This document shows positions 28,611 to 38,945 of a stretch of 64,000 nt of DNA, piece after piece; within the stretch, counting starts at the first letter, position 1; the number at the start of each line of letters is the position of its first letter. Source of the stretch: Bacillus paralicheniformis (lineage in GTDB: Bacteria > Bacillota > Bacilli > Bacillales > Bacillaceae); assembly GCF_001042485.2 (NCBI RefSeq), contig NZ_LBMN02000035.1, positions 124,001 through 188,000 on the forward strand, written 5' to 3'. The translations under genes and the position numbers were made by a program. Under the pieces are notes generated by a model, which worked only from the letters and a program-made list of their open reading frames with translations, ran no database searches and had not been told where the DNA came from.

Positions 28611-29510
28611 ATGTTAACCGGATTAACGATTGCAATCATCGGCGGCGATGCAAGGCAGCTCGAGATCATCCGCAAGCTGACGGAACAGGATGCAAAGGTC
28701 TTTTTAATCGGTTTTGACCAGCTTGATCACGGGTTTACCGGAGCTACAAAACTAAAGCTGAACGAACTCGACTTTGGCACAATAGACAGCATTATTCTGC
28801 CTGTATCAGGCACATCGATGGAAGGAACGGTTGCGACTGTTTTTTCCAATGAAAAAGTGGTGTTAAAACAGGAACATTTAGAAAAAACTCCGCCTCACTG
28901 TGCGATTTATTCAGGGATTTCAAACCAGTATTTAGACGGCATGGCCAAAGGGGCAAACCGCCGTCTTGTCAAGCTCTTTGAAAGAGACGATATTGCGATT
29001 TACAACTCGATACCTACAGTCGAAGGTGCCATTATGATGGCCATACAGCATACAGACTTTACGATTCACGGCTCGAATGTGATGGTTCTCGGGCTCGGGC
29101 GGACGGGAATGAGCATCAGCCGGTCGTTCTCGGCGCTCGGAGCACGCGTAAAAGTCGGAGCGCGCGACTCCGCCCACCTCGCCAGAATCTTGGAGATGGG
29201 CCTCACTCCTTTCCACACAAACGAACTTGCAGAGCATGTTGAAAATATCGACATTTGCATCAATACCATTCCAAGCCTGATTCTCGATAAACACGTCCTC
29301 TCACGAATGACACCCAGAACATTAATTCTCGATTTAGCAACCCGTCCCGGAGGCACCGATTTTGATTTTGCTGAAAAGCAAGGCATTAAAGCGCTGCTTG
29401 CTCCGGGACTCCCCGGGATCGTCGCGCCTAAAACGGCGGGACAGATTATTGCCAATGTTTTGTGCAACCTTTTGTCTGAATTAACAACCGACCGAAAGGG
29501 GCTGTCATAA
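28611..29510 (+). CDS. dpaA: Dipicolinate synthase subunit A
   Basis: DpaA (SpoVFA) with DpaB oxidises dihydroxy-tetrahydrodipicolinate to dipicolinic acid in the mother cell; the product is stored with calcium in the spore core. ATG 28611 gives 299 residues. The N-terminus IAIIGGDARQLEIIRKL is a Rossmann nucleotide site and a second GxGxxG, VLGLGRTGMSI, lies near residue 160. The family's PGLPGIVAPKTAGQI is near the end. It overlaps dpaB by the arrangement TAATG. Confidence 0.97.
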   Translation: MLTGLTIAIIGGDARQLEIIRKLTEQDAKVFLIGFDQLDHGFTGATKLKLNELDFGTIDSIILPVSGTSMEGTVATVFSNEKVVLKQEHLEKTPPHCAIYSGISNQYLDGMAKGANRRLVKLFERDDIAIYNSIPTVEGAIMMAIQHTDFTIHGSNVMVLGLGRTGMSISRSFSALGARVKVGARDSAHLARILEMGLTPFHTNELAEHVENIDICINTIPSLILDKHVLSRMTPRTLILDLATRPGGTDFDFAEKQGIKALLAPGLPGIVAPKTAGQIIANVLCNLLSELTTDRKGLS

Positions 29511-30100
29511 TGTCGATCAAAGGAAAAAGAATCGGATTTGGTCTGACGGGTTCACATTGCACGTATGATGCTGTATTTCCGCAAATCGAAGCGCTGATCA
29601 ACAATGGAGCTGAAGTGAGACCGGTCGTCACACATACTGTCAAGTCGACGGACACACGCTTTGGAGAAGGAGAAGAATGGGTCAGGAGAATAGAGGAACT
29701 AACTGGATTTAAAGTCATTGATTCCATTCCGAAAGCGGAGCCTCTCGGACCGAAAACTCCGCTGGACTGCATGGTTGTTGCGCCACTGACGGGAAATTCG
29801 ATGAGCAAGCTCGCAAACGCCCAGACGGACAGTCCGGTTCTCATGGCGGCCAAGGCGACGATGAGAAACTCCCGTCCCGTTGTCCTCGGTATTTCAACGA
29901 ATGATGCGCTCGGCTTGAACGGCGTCAACTTGATGAGGCTGATGGCGGCAAAAAACGTTTACTTTATTCCGTTCGGCCAGGATGATCCTTATAAAAAGCC
30001 GAATTCGCTTGTCGCCAAAATGGATCTTTTAGTGCCGGCGGTCGAAGAAGCGCTCTCCCATAAACAAATGCAGCCTATCCTGGTCCACAGTGATCAATAA
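29510..30100 (+). CDS. dpaB: Dipicolinate synthase subunit B (flavoprotein)
   Basis: This 196-residue protein is the flavin-binding partner of DpaA, of the flavoprotein/HFCD fold (KRIGFGLTGSHCTYDAVFPQ, later PLTGNSMSKLANA). Its start overlaps the last base of the dpaA stop, so the two are translated together. In B. subtilis it is SpoVFB. Confidence 0.97.
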   Translation: MSIKGKRIGFGLTGSHCTYDAVFPQIEALINNGAEVRPVVTHTVKSTDTRFGEGEEWVRRIEELTGFKVIDSIPKAEPLGPKTPLDCMVVAPLTGNSMSKLANAQTDSPVLMAAKATMRNSRPVVLGISTNDALGLNGVNLMRLMAAKNVYFIPFGQDDPYKKPNSLVAKMDLLVPAVEEALSHKQMQPILVHSDQ

Positions 30101-30226
30101 ATCTTTTGAAAATAAAGTTGTAACAAAAAATATCAATCACCACGGCACACATCTATGTTAAAATAAAATGTAAAATGCATAGTCAACCAATCGTTTACGA
30201 CGATTAAGGTGGAAGGAGTTTTACAA

Positions 30227-31267
30227 TTGGGCAGAGGATTACATGTAGCAGTAGTTGGTGCGACAGGCGCTGTAGGACAGCAAATGTTAAAAACACTAGA
30301 AGACAGGAATTTTGAACTGGATAAACTGACTTTATTATCCTCAAAACGTTCAGCAGGTACGAAGCAGACTTTCAAAGGCAAAGAGTACACTGTAGAAGAA
30401 GCTCGTCCAGAGAGCTTTGAAGGCGTCAACATCGCGCTTTTCAGCGCTGGGGGAAGCGTTTCGCAGGCGCTTGCTCACGAGGCTGTCAAACGCGGGGCGA
30501 TCGTTATTGATAATACGAGCGCGTTCCGAATGGACCAAAACACTCCGCTCGTCGTACCTGAGGTCAATGAGGCAGATTTGCACAAGCACAACGGCATTAT
30601 TGCAAATCCGAACTGTTCAACAATCCAGATGGTTGTTGCGCTCGAACCGATCCGCAAGGCTTTCGGTTTAAACAAAATCATCGTGTCGACTTATCAGGCG
30701 GTGTCGGGAGCCGGAAATGAAGCGGTAAAAGAGCTCTACGGGCAAACCGAAGCCATTTTGAACGACAAACCGTTCGAGCCTGAGATCATGCCGGTGAAGA
30801 GTGATGAAAAACACTACCAAATCGCATTTAACGCTATTCCTCAAATCGATAAATTCCAGGAAAACGGCTTTACGTTTGAGGAAATGAAAATGATAAATGA
30901 AACGAAAAAAATCATGCACATGCCTGAGCTTCAAGTTTCAGCCACATGTGTCAGACTGCCGGTTGCAACAGGGCATTCAGAATCCGTCTACATCGAAACA
31001 GACCGTGATGATGTGACAGCAGAAGATATTAAAAATCTGTTAAAAGAAGCTCCAGGCGTCGTTCTGCAGGATGATCCGGCTGAACAGGTCTATCCGATGC
31101 CTGCAGATGCAGTAGGAAAAAGAGACGTGTTTGTCGGCCGGGTGAGAAAAGACCTTGACCGCCCGAACGGTTTCCATCTGTGGATCGTTTCCGACAACCT
31201 GCTGAAAGGCGCAGCATGGAATTCCGTACAAATCGCAGAAAGCCTAAAAGCTTTAAATTTAGTTTAA
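30227..31267 (+). CDS. asd: Aspartate-semialdehyde dehydrogenase
   Basis: Asd reduces aspartyl phosphate to aspartate semialdehyde, the branch point to lysine, diaminopimelate, dipicolinate, threonine and methionine. TTG 30227 (GRGLHVAVVGATGAVGQQ) follows GGAAGGAG, giving 346 residues; the frame extends to a GTG at 30209 inside the ribosome site. The catalytic Cys is in NPNCSTIQM near residue 130, with the ATCVRLP and WNSVQIAE blocks later. It follows dpaB after 126 nt and precedes dapG. Confidence 0.97.
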   Translation: MGRGLHVAVVGATGAVGQQMLKTLEDRNFELDKLTLLSSKRSAGTKQTFKGKEYTVEEARPESFEGVNIALFSAGGSVSQALAHEAVKRGAIVIDNTSAFRMDQNTPLVVPEVNEADLHKHNGIIANPNCSTIQMVVALEPIRKAFGLNKIIVSTYQAVSGAGNEAVKELYGQTEAILNDKPFEPEIMPVKSDEKHYQIAFNAIPQIDKFQENGFTFEEMKMINETKKIMHMPELQVSATCVRLPVATGHSESVYIETDRDDVTAEDIKNLLKEAPGVVLQDDPAEQVYPMPADAVGKRDVFVGRVRKDLDRPNGFHLWIVSDNLLKGAAWNSVQIAESLKALNLV

Positions 31268-31357
31268 GATTTCTAACGGGATGTGAGAAGAGAGTGAGGC
31301 AAAAATGAAAGCCTGCTCTCTTCTGTTACGTCCGAAATCAACTTGGAGTGAAATAAA

Positions 31358-32572
31358 GTGAAAATCATCGTTCAAAAATTCGGCGGAACGTCTGTAAAAG
31401 ATGACCGCGGCAGAAAGCTTGCCTTAAGCCATATTCAGGAAGCGGTCAATGAAGGATACAAAGCGGTTGTCGTCGTATCGGCCATGGGCCGGAAAGGCGA
31501 TCCGTATGCGACTGATTCATTGCTTGATCTGCTTTACGGCGGACAGGATACGATTACCGAGCGCGAGCAGGATATGCTTTTATCATGCGGAGAAACGATT
31601 TCCTCTGTTGTGTTCGCCAGCATGCTTTTGGAAAACGGGATTAAAGCAGCTGCTTTAACCGGTGCGCAAGCGGGCTTTTTAACGGACAACAACCATACGA
31701 ATGCAAAGATTCTCGAAATGAAGCCGGAGCGGCTTGTCAGCATGCTGGCCGACCATGATGCGGTTGTCGTCGCAGGCTTCCAAGGCGCGACTGCAAAAGG
31801 GGACATTACAACGATCGGCCGCGGCGGAAGCGATACATCGGCCGCTGCGCTCGGCGCGGCGCTGGACGCGGAATTTATCGATATTTATACAGATGTCGAA
31901 GGCGTCATGACCGCTGATCCGCGCATCGTTGAAAAAGCGAAGCCGCTGCCTGTGATTACCTATACGGAAATCTGTAATTTAGCCTATCAGGGGGCCAAGG
32001 TGATCCACCCGAGAGCCGTTGAAATCGCAATGCAGGCGAAAGTGCCGATCCGCGTGCGTTCAACCTATTCAAACGAGACGGGCACGCTCGTCACAAGCCA
32101 TCACAACTCAAAAGCCGGAAGCGACGTTTTTGAGCGTCTTATCACTGGCATCGCCCATGTGAAAGACGTGACACAGTTTAAAGTCCCGGCAAAAGAAGGA
32201 CAATATAACGTACAGACTGAAGTGTTTAAAGCGATGGCGAATGCCGGCATCAGCGTCGATTTCTTCAATATTACACCAAGTGAAATTGTCTACACGGTGG
32301 CTGGAAACATGACCGACCGCGCCTCTGGCATCCTGAAAGAATTGGGCTATGAACCGGCCGTGACAAGAAATTGCGCGAAAGTGTCAGCAGTTGGCGCGGG
32401 AATTATGGGCGTTCCGGGCGTTACCTCAAAAATCGTTACCGCTTTATCAGAAAAAGGCATTCCGATCTTGCAGTCTGCTGACAGCCATACGACGATATGG
32501 GTGCTCGTGCACGAGAAAAATATGGCGACGGCCGTGAATGCGTTGCATGAAGTGTTTGAACTGTCAAAATAA
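31358..32572 (+). CDS. dapG: Aspartokinase I (DAP-sensitive)
   Basis: It phosphorylates aspartate; in B. subtilis the DapG isozyme is inhibited by meso-diaminopimelate and feeds cell-wall and spore synthesis. GTG 31358 follows a weak GGAGTG. The kinase part opens with KIIVQKFGGTSVKD and includes TTIGRGGSDTSAAAL. Two C-terminal ACT domains follow (about 265-400, with AGISVDFFNITP). It lies between asd and dapA. Confidence 0.96.
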   Translation: MKIIVQKFGGTSVKDDRGRKLALSHIQEAVNEGYKAVVVVSAMGRKGDPYATDSLLDLLYGGQDTITEREQDMLLSCGETISSVVFASMLLENGIKAAALTGAQAGFLTDNNHTNAKILEMKPERLVSMLADHDAVVVAGFQGATAKGDITTIGRGGSDTSAAALGAALDAEFIDIYTDVEGVMTADPRIVEKAKPLPVITYTEICNLAYQGAKVIHPRAVEIAMQAKVPIRVRSTYSNETGTLVTSHHNSKAGSDVFERLITGIAHVKDVTQFKVPAKEGQYNVQTEVFKAMANAGISVDFFNITPSEIVYTVAGNMTDRASGILKELGYEPAVTRNCAKVSAVGAGIMGVPGVTSKIVTALSEKGIPILQSADSHTTIWVLVHEKNMATAVNALHEVFELSK

Positions 32573-32602
32573 ATATGATTGAATCATGATGAGGTGAAAA
32601 AA

Positions 32603-33472
32603 ATGAATTTCGGAAATATCGCAACCGCAATGGTTACGCCCTTTGACAAAAATGAAAATATCGATTTTCAAAAACTGTCAAAGCTGATCGATTATTTAAT
32701 AAACAATGGGACGGATTCCCTGGTGGTTGCCGGAACAACCGGAGAATCGCCGACGCTTTCCGAAGAAGAAAAGGTAGCGCTCATTCAATATTCCGTAAAG
32801 GAAGCGGCAGGCCGCGTCCCGATCATCGCCGGCACGGGAAGCAACAACACGAAAGCGTCGATCAAGCTGACGAAAAAAGCTGAAGAAGCCGGCGCTGACG
32901 CCGTCATGCTCGTCACTCCGTACTACAACAAGCCTTCTCAGGAAGGCATGTACCGCCATTTCAGAGCGATTGCGGAGGAAACGTCACTGCCTGTCATGCT
33001 TTATAATGTACCGGGAAGAACGGCTGCTTCGCTCGCACCGGAAACGACGATCCGCCTTGCGGAGATCCCGAATATCATTGCGATTAAAGAAGCGAGCGGC
33101 GACTTAGATGCGATTACAAAAATCGTAGCTGAAACCCCTGAGGACTTTGCCGTTTATTCAGGAGATGACAGCCTGACACTGCCGGCCTTGTCCGTAGGAG
33201 CGAGAGGAATCGTTTCCGTTGCATCACATATCATCGGACCGGAAATGCAGGAAATGATCAAACATTATACAGAGGGGAACACGGCTCAGGCTGCTTTGAT
33301 CCACCAAAAGCTGCTTCCGCTGATGAAAGGGCTTTTTGCCGCACCGAATCCGTCTCCATTAAAGACGGCTCTTCAGCTGAAGGGTCTTGATGTCGGGTCC
33401 GTCCGGCTCCCTTTGATTCCGCTAAATGAAGATGAACGACTCCGTTTAAGCAGCCTGATGAACGGCCTGTAA
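32603..33472 (+). CDS. dapA: 4-hydroxy-tetrahydrodipicolinate synthase
   Basis: DapA condenses aspartate semialdehyde and pyruvate, the first committed lysine/DAP step. ATG 32603 lies 7 nt from GAGGTGA and gives 289 residues. The TIM barrel carries VAGTTGESPTLS, the Tyr motif YNVPGRT (about 134) and the Schiff-base Lys in AIKEASGDLD (about 161). It closes the asd-dapG-dapA unit, physically next to dipicolinate synthase, which uses its product. Confidence 0.97.
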   Translation: MNFGNIATAMVTPFDKNENIDFQKLSKLIDYLINNGTDSLVVAGTTGESPTLSEEEKVALIQYSVKEAAGRVPIIAGTGSNNTKASIKLTKKAEEAGADAVMLVTPYYNKPSQEGMYRHFRAIAEETSLPVMLYNVPGRTAASLAPETTIRLAEIPNIIAIKEASGDLDAITKIVAETPEDFAVYSGDDSLTLPALSVGARGIVSVASHIIGPEMQEMIKHYTEGNTAQAALIHQKLLPLMKGLFAAPNPSPLKTALQLKGLDVGSVRLPLIPLNEDERLRLSSLMNGL

Positions 33473-33488
33473 AAAACAATACGGACGA

Positions 33489-33526
33489 AAACGGTCATTC
33501 TCTTTTGGAGGGGATGACCGTTTGTC
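33489..33526 (+). terminator. Hairpin after dapA
   Basis: AAACGGTCAT (33489-33498) pairs with ATGACCGTTT (33514-33523). The T tract is short (TTTGTC), so it may terminate weakly. Confidence 0.6.
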
Positions 33527-33542
33527 ATATACATAATGGTTC

Positions 33543-33572
33543 TTGTTTTCTAAATTTAGATTCAGGTATAAT
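33543..33572 (+). promoter_or_regulatory. Sigma-A promoter of rnjB with palindromic spacer
   Basis: TTGTTT (33543-33548), 18 nt, TATAAT (33567-33572). The spacer begins with the perfect 12-bp palindrome TCTAAATTTAGA (33549-33560). Confidence 0.65.
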
Positions 33573-33619
33573 AGGGACAAGTGATGATGGACGGGTACTT
33601 AGATTAGGAGGATTACAAT

Positions 33620-35284
33620 TTGAAAAAAAATACAGAAAATATTAGAATTATCGCCTTAGGAGGCGTCGGAGAGATCGGAAAAAACCTTTATGTCATTGAA
33701 ATTGATTCTGACATATTCGTGGTTGACGCCGGTCTCATGCATCCAGAAAATGAAATGCTGGGTATCGATGTGGTCATTCCTGACATTTCATATTTAATTG
33801 AACGATCTGACCGCGTAAAGGCGATTTTTCTCACACACGGGCATGAGGAAAACATAGGCGGCGTATTTTACTGCCTGAACAAACTTTCTGTGCCTGTTTA
33901 CGGAACGAAGCTGACGCTCGCCCTTTTAAAGGAAACGCTGAAGCAGTACGGTGTAAACAAAAAGCCCGATTTAAGAGAAATTCATTCAAAATCTGTTATT
34001 ACATTTGAATCGACAAAGGTGTCATTCTTTAAAACAAATCACAGCATTCCGGATTCCGTCGGTGTCAGCTTTAAAACATCCCTCGGGTCCATCGTGTGCA
34101 CTGGCGATTTTAAATTTGACCAGACACCTGTTTTAAACCAGACAAGCGACATCGGCGAAATTGCCAAAATCGGCAACAGCGGTGTGCTGTGCCTGCTTTC
34201 CGACAGTGCCAATGCTGAGAAACCGGGCTATACGCCTTCAGAAGCAGTCGTCGGCGGAGAGATATCCGATGTAATGTACAATGCCGAAAACCGCGTCATT
34301 ATTGCCGTGTTCGCGTCTAACTTTAACCGGATTCAGCAGGTCATTGATGCCGCGCTCCAAAACGGCAGGAAGCTTGCGGTTTCAGGAAAAAATATTTCGA
34401 CGATACTCCAGCTGGCGATGAAGCTCGGGTATGTCACGGCAGATGAAGATCTGTTCATCCCTGTCCAGGAAGTTAAAAAGTATCCGAAAAGAGAAGTCGC
34501 GATTTTGACAGGGGACAACCATGGAGAGCCGCTCGCCGCATTGACCAGGATCGCAAAACAAGGGCATAAGCAGCTCGACATTGAGAAAGGGGATACCGTC
34601 CTGATCGCATCCTCCCCTATTCCGGGTCAGGAGCTTGTCTACTCCAAAGCGGTCGACCTCTTAACAAGAGCGGGCGCGCAGGTCGTTTTCGCCCAAAAAC
34701 GCGTCCATGTATCAGGCCATGGCTGTCAGGAAGAACTGAAGCTGATGCTCAACCTGCTGAAGCCGAAGTATTTAATCCCCGTAAACGGTGAATACAGAAT
34801 GCAAAAAGCGCATTCCAAGCTTGCCGAAGAAATCGGTATGAAACGGAGCGACATTTTCCTGATTGAAAAAGGAGACGTCGTGGAATTCCGCGGACAAAAC
34901 GTGAAAATCGGCGATAAAGTGCATTCAGGCAATATTTTGATCGATGGACTCGGTGTCGGCGACATCGGCAATATCGTGCTCAGAGACCGCCGTCTTCTGT
35001 CCCAGGACGGAATCTTAATCGTTGTGATTACCCTTGATAAAAAGAAAAAACATCTTGTATCAGGACCCGAAATTATCACGAGAGGTTTTGTCTATGTCAG
35101 AGAATCTGAACAGCTGATCGTTGAAGCGACGGAACTTGTCAGGGAACTCGTCAACGAAAGCACAGAAAACGCCGTCGTCGAATGGTCCGCCTTAAAACAG
35201 GCGATGCGTGACGCATTAAACCAGTTCCTATACGAAAAAACGAAACGAAAACCAATGATCATTCCAATCATCATGGAAGTATAA
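33620..35284 (+). CDS. rnjB: Ribonuclease J2
   Basis: RNase J2 is the partner of RNase J1, a metallo-beta-lactamase/beta-CASP nuclease. TTG 33620 follows AGGAGG; 554 residues. The metal motif reads LTHGHEENIGG where active enzymes have HGHEDHIGG, so two positions that bind zinc are altered, consistent with the weak activity known for Bacillus J2. DSANAEKPGYTPSE and the HVSGHGCQEELK block are retained. A strong hairpin terminator follows. Confidence 0.96.
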   Translation: MKKNTENIRIIALGGVGEIGKNLYVIEIDSDIFVVDAGLMHPENEMLGIDVVIPDISYLIERSDRVKAIFLTHGHEENIGGVFYCLNKLSVPVYGTKLTLALLKETLKQYGVNKKPDLREIHSKSVITFESTKVSFFKTNHSIPDSVGVSFKTSLGSIVCTGDFKFDQTPVLNQTSDIGEIAKIGNSGVLCLLSDSANAEKPGYTPSEAVVGGEISDVMYNAENRVIIAVFASNFNRIQQVIDAALQNGRKLAVSGKNISTILQLAMKLGYVTADEDLFIPVQEVKKYPKREVAILTGDNHGEPLAALTRIAKQGHKQLDIEKGDTVLIASSPIPGQELVYSKAVDLLTRAGAQVVFAQKRVHVSGHGCQEELKLMLNLLKPKYLIPVNGEYRMQKAHSKLAEEIGMKRSDIFLIEKGDVVEFRGQNVKIGDKVHSGNILIDGLGVGDIGNIVLRDRRLLSQDGILIVVITLDKKKKHLVSGPEIITRGFVYVRESEQLIVEATELVRELVNESTENAVVEWSALKQAMRDALNQFLYEKTKRKPMIIPIIMEV

Positions 35285-35313
35285 AACCAAGAGATTTCTC
35301 TTGGTTTTTTTTC
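35285..35313 (+). terminator. Terminator of rnjB
   Basis: AACCAAGAGA (35285-35294) and TCTCTTGGTT (35297-35306), then a T run. Confidence 0.95.
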
Positions 35314-35386
35314 ATGCCTTTTGCGTTGAATGAAAAAAACGCCATTGTCCATAATACAAAAGAAACTCGAGAAAGAGGTGAGCCAG

Positions 35387-36133
35387 ATGGACTCAAACCG
35401 GATACAAAACGGGGACAGCCAGGGGGAGCAGCCGGCTAAGCCGGACGCAAAAGACAGTCTCGTCAACAAAATCCAGCAGCTCGGCGAAACGACACTCCCG
35501 CAAATGGGTCAGGATACCAACATTCACTGTCTGACCATTATCGGGCAAATTGAAGGTCACGTACAGCTTCCTCCCCAAAATAAAACAACAAAATATGAAC
35601 ACGTGATTCCCCAGATCGTTGCAGTAGAGCAGAATCCTAAAATCGAAGGGCTGCTCATCATCTTAAACACGGTCGGAGGAGACGTTGAAGCGGGTCTTGC
35701 GATTGCGGAAATGCTGGCGTCTCTGTCAAAGCCGACGGTCTCTATCGTGCTGGGCGGCGGACATTCAATCGGAGTTCCAATTGCGGTGTCCTGCGACCAC
35801 AGCTATATCGCTGAAACAGCGACGATGACGATCCATCCGGTCAGACTGACAGGGCTTGTCATCGGTGTGCCGCAGACATTTGAGTATCTCGATAAAATGC
35901 AGGAAAGGGTCATCAATTTCGTGACAAGTCATTCGAACATATCGGAAGACAAATTTAAAGAACTGATGTTTTCAAAAGGCAATTTGACCCGCGATATCGG
36001 GACGAATGTCGTAGGAAACGATGCCGTGAAATATGGATTAATCGATGAAACCGGCGGAGTCGGACAGGCGATTCAAAAGCTGAATGAATTAATCGAACAA
36101 AACAAAGGCGCCCAGGAAGGGATGATCCAATGA
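35387..36133 (+). CDS. tepA: ClpP-fold protease TepA
   Basis: TepA is a ClpP-like serine protease, in B. subtilis described as a translocation-enhancing or spore-related degradative peptidase. ATG 35387 follows GAAAGAGGTG and gives 248 residues. The crotonase/ClpP core shows [17 protein letters not shown] and the nucleophile in [12 protein letters not shown] charged, disordered N-terminus of about 45 residues precedes. Its stop overlaps the ylzJ start (ATGA). Confidence 0.92.
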   Translation: MDSNRIQNGDSQGEQPAKPDAKDSLVNKIQQLGETTLPQMGQDTNIHCLTIIGQIEGHVQLPPQNKTTKYEHVIPQIVAVEQNPKIEGLLIILNTVGGDVEAGLAIAEMLASLSKPTVSIVLGGGHSIGVPIAVSCDHSYIAETATMTIHPVRLTGLVIGVPQTFEYLDKMQERVINFVTSHSNISEDKFKELMFSKGNLTRDIGTNVVGNDAVKYGLIDETGGVGQAIQKLNELIEQNKGAQEGMIQ

Positions 36134-36345
36134 TTCTGTATACAACAATGCCGCAGGAAATCGTGTTCGCAGGGCAGGCGGAAAACTCGAACTTAAAACA
36201 GATCGATGTCAACGGCGTGCCCCTTTTAGTCGAAATGAACGGAGAGGAAGCAAGAGTCGTCCAAGTTCTCAGCACGAACCCGATGGATTTTTTAAAACAA
36301 GAAACAGCACCTGGGCAGACGCTTAAACTGACATTTTATAAATAG
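36130..36345 (+). CDS. ylzJ: YlzJ-like small protein
   Basis: A 71-residue protein of the YlzJ family, starting [15 protein letters not shown]. It overlaps tepA by 4 nt and is translationally coupled. No function is known to me. Confidence 0.9.
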   Translation: MILYTTMPQEIVFAGQAENSNLKQIDVNGVPLLVEMNGEEARVVQVLSTNPMDFLKQETAPGQTLKLTFYK

Positions 36346-36364
36346 CTGAAGTGTCTCAAGGATA

Positions 36365-36464
36365 AATATGCTATAATAGGGGAATCCAGAGGAAAATCGC
36401 AGCCGAAAAAAGGCTGCTTTCTCTTTGTTTTTACATTTTTTAACACGCAGTAAGGTGATGGAAC
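36365..36464 (+). promoter_or_regulatory. spoIIIE promoter (extended -10) followed by a leader terminator
   Basis: TGCTATAAT (TATAAT at 36372-36377) is an extended -10. Only about 15 nt after the expected start, GCAGCC (36399-36404) and GGCTGC (36412-36417) form a stem, lengthened by AGAG/CTCT-type flanks, followed by a T-rich tract. Transcription could end near 36433, before spoIIIE. Confidence 0.6.
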
Positions 36465-38813
36465 ATGGCAAAAAGAAAACGAAAATCAACAAAGAAACAA
36501 AAACAAGGAAAAAAACGGATTCATCTTAAATTTGAATTGTACGGATTAATCTGTATCGCCATCTCGATTATTGCGGTTTTGCAGCTTGGCGTAGCAGGGC
36601 AAACGTTCATTTACATGTTCCGCTTTTTCGCCGGTGAATGGTTCATCCTTTGCTTTCTCGGCCTTTTTTTAACGGGTGTGTCTTTATTTTGGAAGAAGAA
36701 AACACCCAGTTTTTTAACAAGGAGAAAAGCGGGCCTTTACTGCATCATCGCAAGCATGCTGCTTCTTTCCCATGTCCAGCTGTTTCAGCATTTGACCGAA
36801 AGGGGAATCGTTCAGTCTCCGAGCGTAATCCAAAATACGTGGGAGCTGTTTCTGATGGATGTAAAAGGCGAGACAGGATCACCTGATCTTGGAGGCGGAA
36901 TGTTTGGAGCCGTTTTATTTGCGGCGTCATACTTTCTGTTTGCATCTGCAGGGTCTAAAATCATCGCCGTCTTCCTGATCTTGATCGGCCTTCTTTTGAT
37001 TACGGACCGTTCGCTGCAGGAGACGCTGATCAAATGGATGACCCCGGTCGCGTCCTTCATTAAAAACCAGTGGCAGGCCTTTTTAGCAGACATTAAACAA
37101 TTGAAAAGCAGTTCGCCCAAAAAGAAATCAGGAAAAAAACAAAAGGCGCAGAGAAAACCGAAAGTGTCTGAAGAGCCTGTACAAGAAGCGGAGCTTGATC
37201 CAGATCCGGTGATTCAGTCAGAACCGATTATTTCAAGCTTTTCCGACCGTGATGAAAAACCCGAAGTTCAAGCGTACGAAGCTCAGGCGCCTGCCCCTGC
37301 CGAGCATTCTCCTGAGCCTGAAGCCGGTGAGGACATGCAGGCTACAGGCGCGCCCGAGATCACGTTCACAGAGCTTGAAAACAAGGATTATCAGCTTCCG
37401 TCGATTCAATTGCTGGATGAGCCGAAGCACACAGGGCAGCAGGCGGATAAAAAGAATATTTACGACAATGCCAGGAAGCTGGAAAAGACGTTTCAAAGCT
37501 TTGGAGTTAAGGCGAAAGTCACCCAGGTTCATCTCGGCCCGGCCGTAACGAAATATGAAGTCTATCCTGATGTGGGCGTCAAAGTCAGCAAAATTGTCAA
37601 TTTAAGTGATGACTTGGCTCTTGCGCTCGCGGCCAAAGATATCCGCATCGAAGCCCCGATTCCCGGAAAATCGGCGATTGGAATCGAAGTCCCGAATGCG
37701 GAAGTCGCGATGGTTTCCTTGAAAGAAGTGCTCGAATCGAAACTGAATGACCGGCCGGATGCAAAGCTGATGATCGGACTCGGCCGGAACATTTCCGGAG
37801 AAGCTGTATTGGCAGAGCTGAACAAAATGCCCCATCTTCTTGTTGCAGGAGCGACAGGAAGCGGGAAAAGCGTCTGTGTCAACGGGATTATTACAAGCAT
37901 TTTGATGAGGGCAAAGCCCCACGAAGTGAAGATGATGATGATCGACCCGAAAATGGTCGAGCTCAACGTCTACAACGGGATTCCGCATTTGCTCGCGCCC
38001 GTCGTGACAGATCCGAAAAAAGCATCGCAGGCTTTGAAGAAAGTCGTCAACGAAATGGAGCGGCGCTACGAATTGTTTTCTCACACGGGAACGAGAAATA
38101 TCGAAGGGTATAACGACTATATTAAACGGATGAATGCCGCAGAAGAAGCAAAGCAGCCGGAGCTGCCATACATCATTGTGATCGTGGACGAGCTTGCCGA
38201 CCTGATGATGGTCGCTTCCTCTGATGTGGAAGACTCGATCACAAGGCTTTCGCAAATGGCAAGGGCGGCGGGAATCCATCTGATCATCGCGACGCAGCGG
38301 CCTTCGGTCGATGTCATTACAGGGGTTATTAAAGCCAATATTCCGTCAAGGATCGCTTTCAGCGTATCGTCGCAGACAGACTCCAGAACGATTCTTGATA
38401 TGGGAGGCGCTGAAAAACTTCTCGGCAGAGGGGACATGCTGTTCCTGCCTGTCGGCGCCAACAAACCGCTCCGCGTCCAAGGGGCCTTCCTGTCAGATGA
38501 AGAAGTTGAAAAAGTTGTCGATCACGTCATCACCCAGCAAAAAGCCCAATACCAAGAAGAAATGATTCCAGAAGAGACGCAGGAAACGGTCAGCGAAGTG
38601 ACAGACGATCTTTACGACGAAGCGGTTGCGCTTGTCGTCAGCATGCAGACGGCGTCCGTGTCCATGCTGCAAAGGAGATTCCGCATCGGCTACACAAGAG
38701 CGGCGCGGCTTATCGATGCCATGGAAGAGCGGGGAATCGTCGGCCCTTATGAAGGTTCAAAGCCCCGTGAAGTCCTCTTGTCAAAAGAGCAATATGAAGA
38801 ACTCTCTTCTTAA
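36465..38813 (+). CDS. spoIIIE: DNA translocase SpoIIIE
   Basis: SpoIIIE pumps the chromosome into the forespore through the closing septum. The 782-residue protein has a basic N-terminus, about four membrane segments (residues 25-185), a Pro/Glu-rich linker (to about 310), then the FtsK-type motor with Walker A GATGSGKS (about 460), Walker [12 protein letters not shown] and [12 protein letters not shown]. The C-terminal gamma winged helix (from [15 protein letters not shown]) reads SRS-type skew sequences. ATG 36465 follows AAGGTGATGG. The stop lies inside the terminator hairpin. Confidence 0.97.
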   Translation: MAKRKRKSTKKQKQGKKRIHLKFELYGLICIAISIIAVLQLGVAGQTFIYMFRFFAGEWFILCFLGLFLTGVSLFWKKKTPSFLTRRKAGLYCIIASMLLLSHVQLFQHLTERGIVQSPSVIQNTWELFLMDVKGETGSPDLGGGMFGAVLFAASYFLFASAGSKIIAVFLILIGLLLITDRSLQETLIKWMTPVASFIKNQWQAFLADIKQLKSSSPKKKSGKKQKAQRKPKVSEEPVQEAELDPDPVIQSEPIISSFSDRDEKPEVQAYEAQAPAPAEHSPEPEAGEDMQATGAPEITFTELENKDYQLPSIQLLDEPKHTGQQADKKNIYDNARKLEKTFQSFGVKAKVTQVHLGPAVTKYEVYPDVGVKVSKIVNLSDDLALALAAKDIRIEAPIPGKSAIGIEVPNAEVAMVSLKEVLESKLNDRPDAKLMIGLGRNISGEAVLAELNKMPHLLVAGATGSGKSVCVNGIITSILMRAKPHEVKMMMIDPKMVELNVYNGIPHLLAPVVTDPKKASQALKKVVNEMERRYELFSHTGTRNIEGYNDYIKRMNAAEEAKQPELPYIIVIVDELADLMMVASSDVEDSITRLSQMARAAGIHLIIATQRPSVDVITGVIKANIPSRIAFSVSSQTDSRTILDMGGAEKLLGRGDMLFLPVGANKPLRVQGAFLSDEEVEKVVDHVITQQKAQYQEEMIPEETQETVSEVTDDLYDEAVALVVSMQTASVSMLQRRFRIGYTRAARLIDAMEERGIVGPYEGSKPREVLLSKEQYEELSS

Positions 38814-38832
38814 GAAGAGAGTTCTTGTTTTA
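38797..38832 (+). terminator. Terminator overlapping the spoIIIE stop
   Basis: AAGAACTCTCTTC (38797-38809) and GAAGAGAGTTCTT (38814-38826), 13 bp perfect with a TTAA loop, then GTTTT. Confidence 0.93.
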
Positions 38833-38945
38833 CATAATTTCATTATGTAAACTGGAAAACGTCTATTTATTTATTTGACAAAACATGATATAGTTATCCT
38901 CAATTAAAGGTAATTTGAATCTGATCTGTCAGACGGAGGGAAAAC

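Noticed and set aside
31268..31357. Possible lysine riboswitch before dapG
   Set aside because: The 90-nt gap is too short for the lysine aptamer; in B. subtilis that riboswitch controls lysC, not dapG.
37602..38279. 225-codon antisense frame in spoIIIE
   Set aside because: It is opposite the conserved motor domain and rich in His, Cys and Phe, the usual sign of a reverse-strand shadow.
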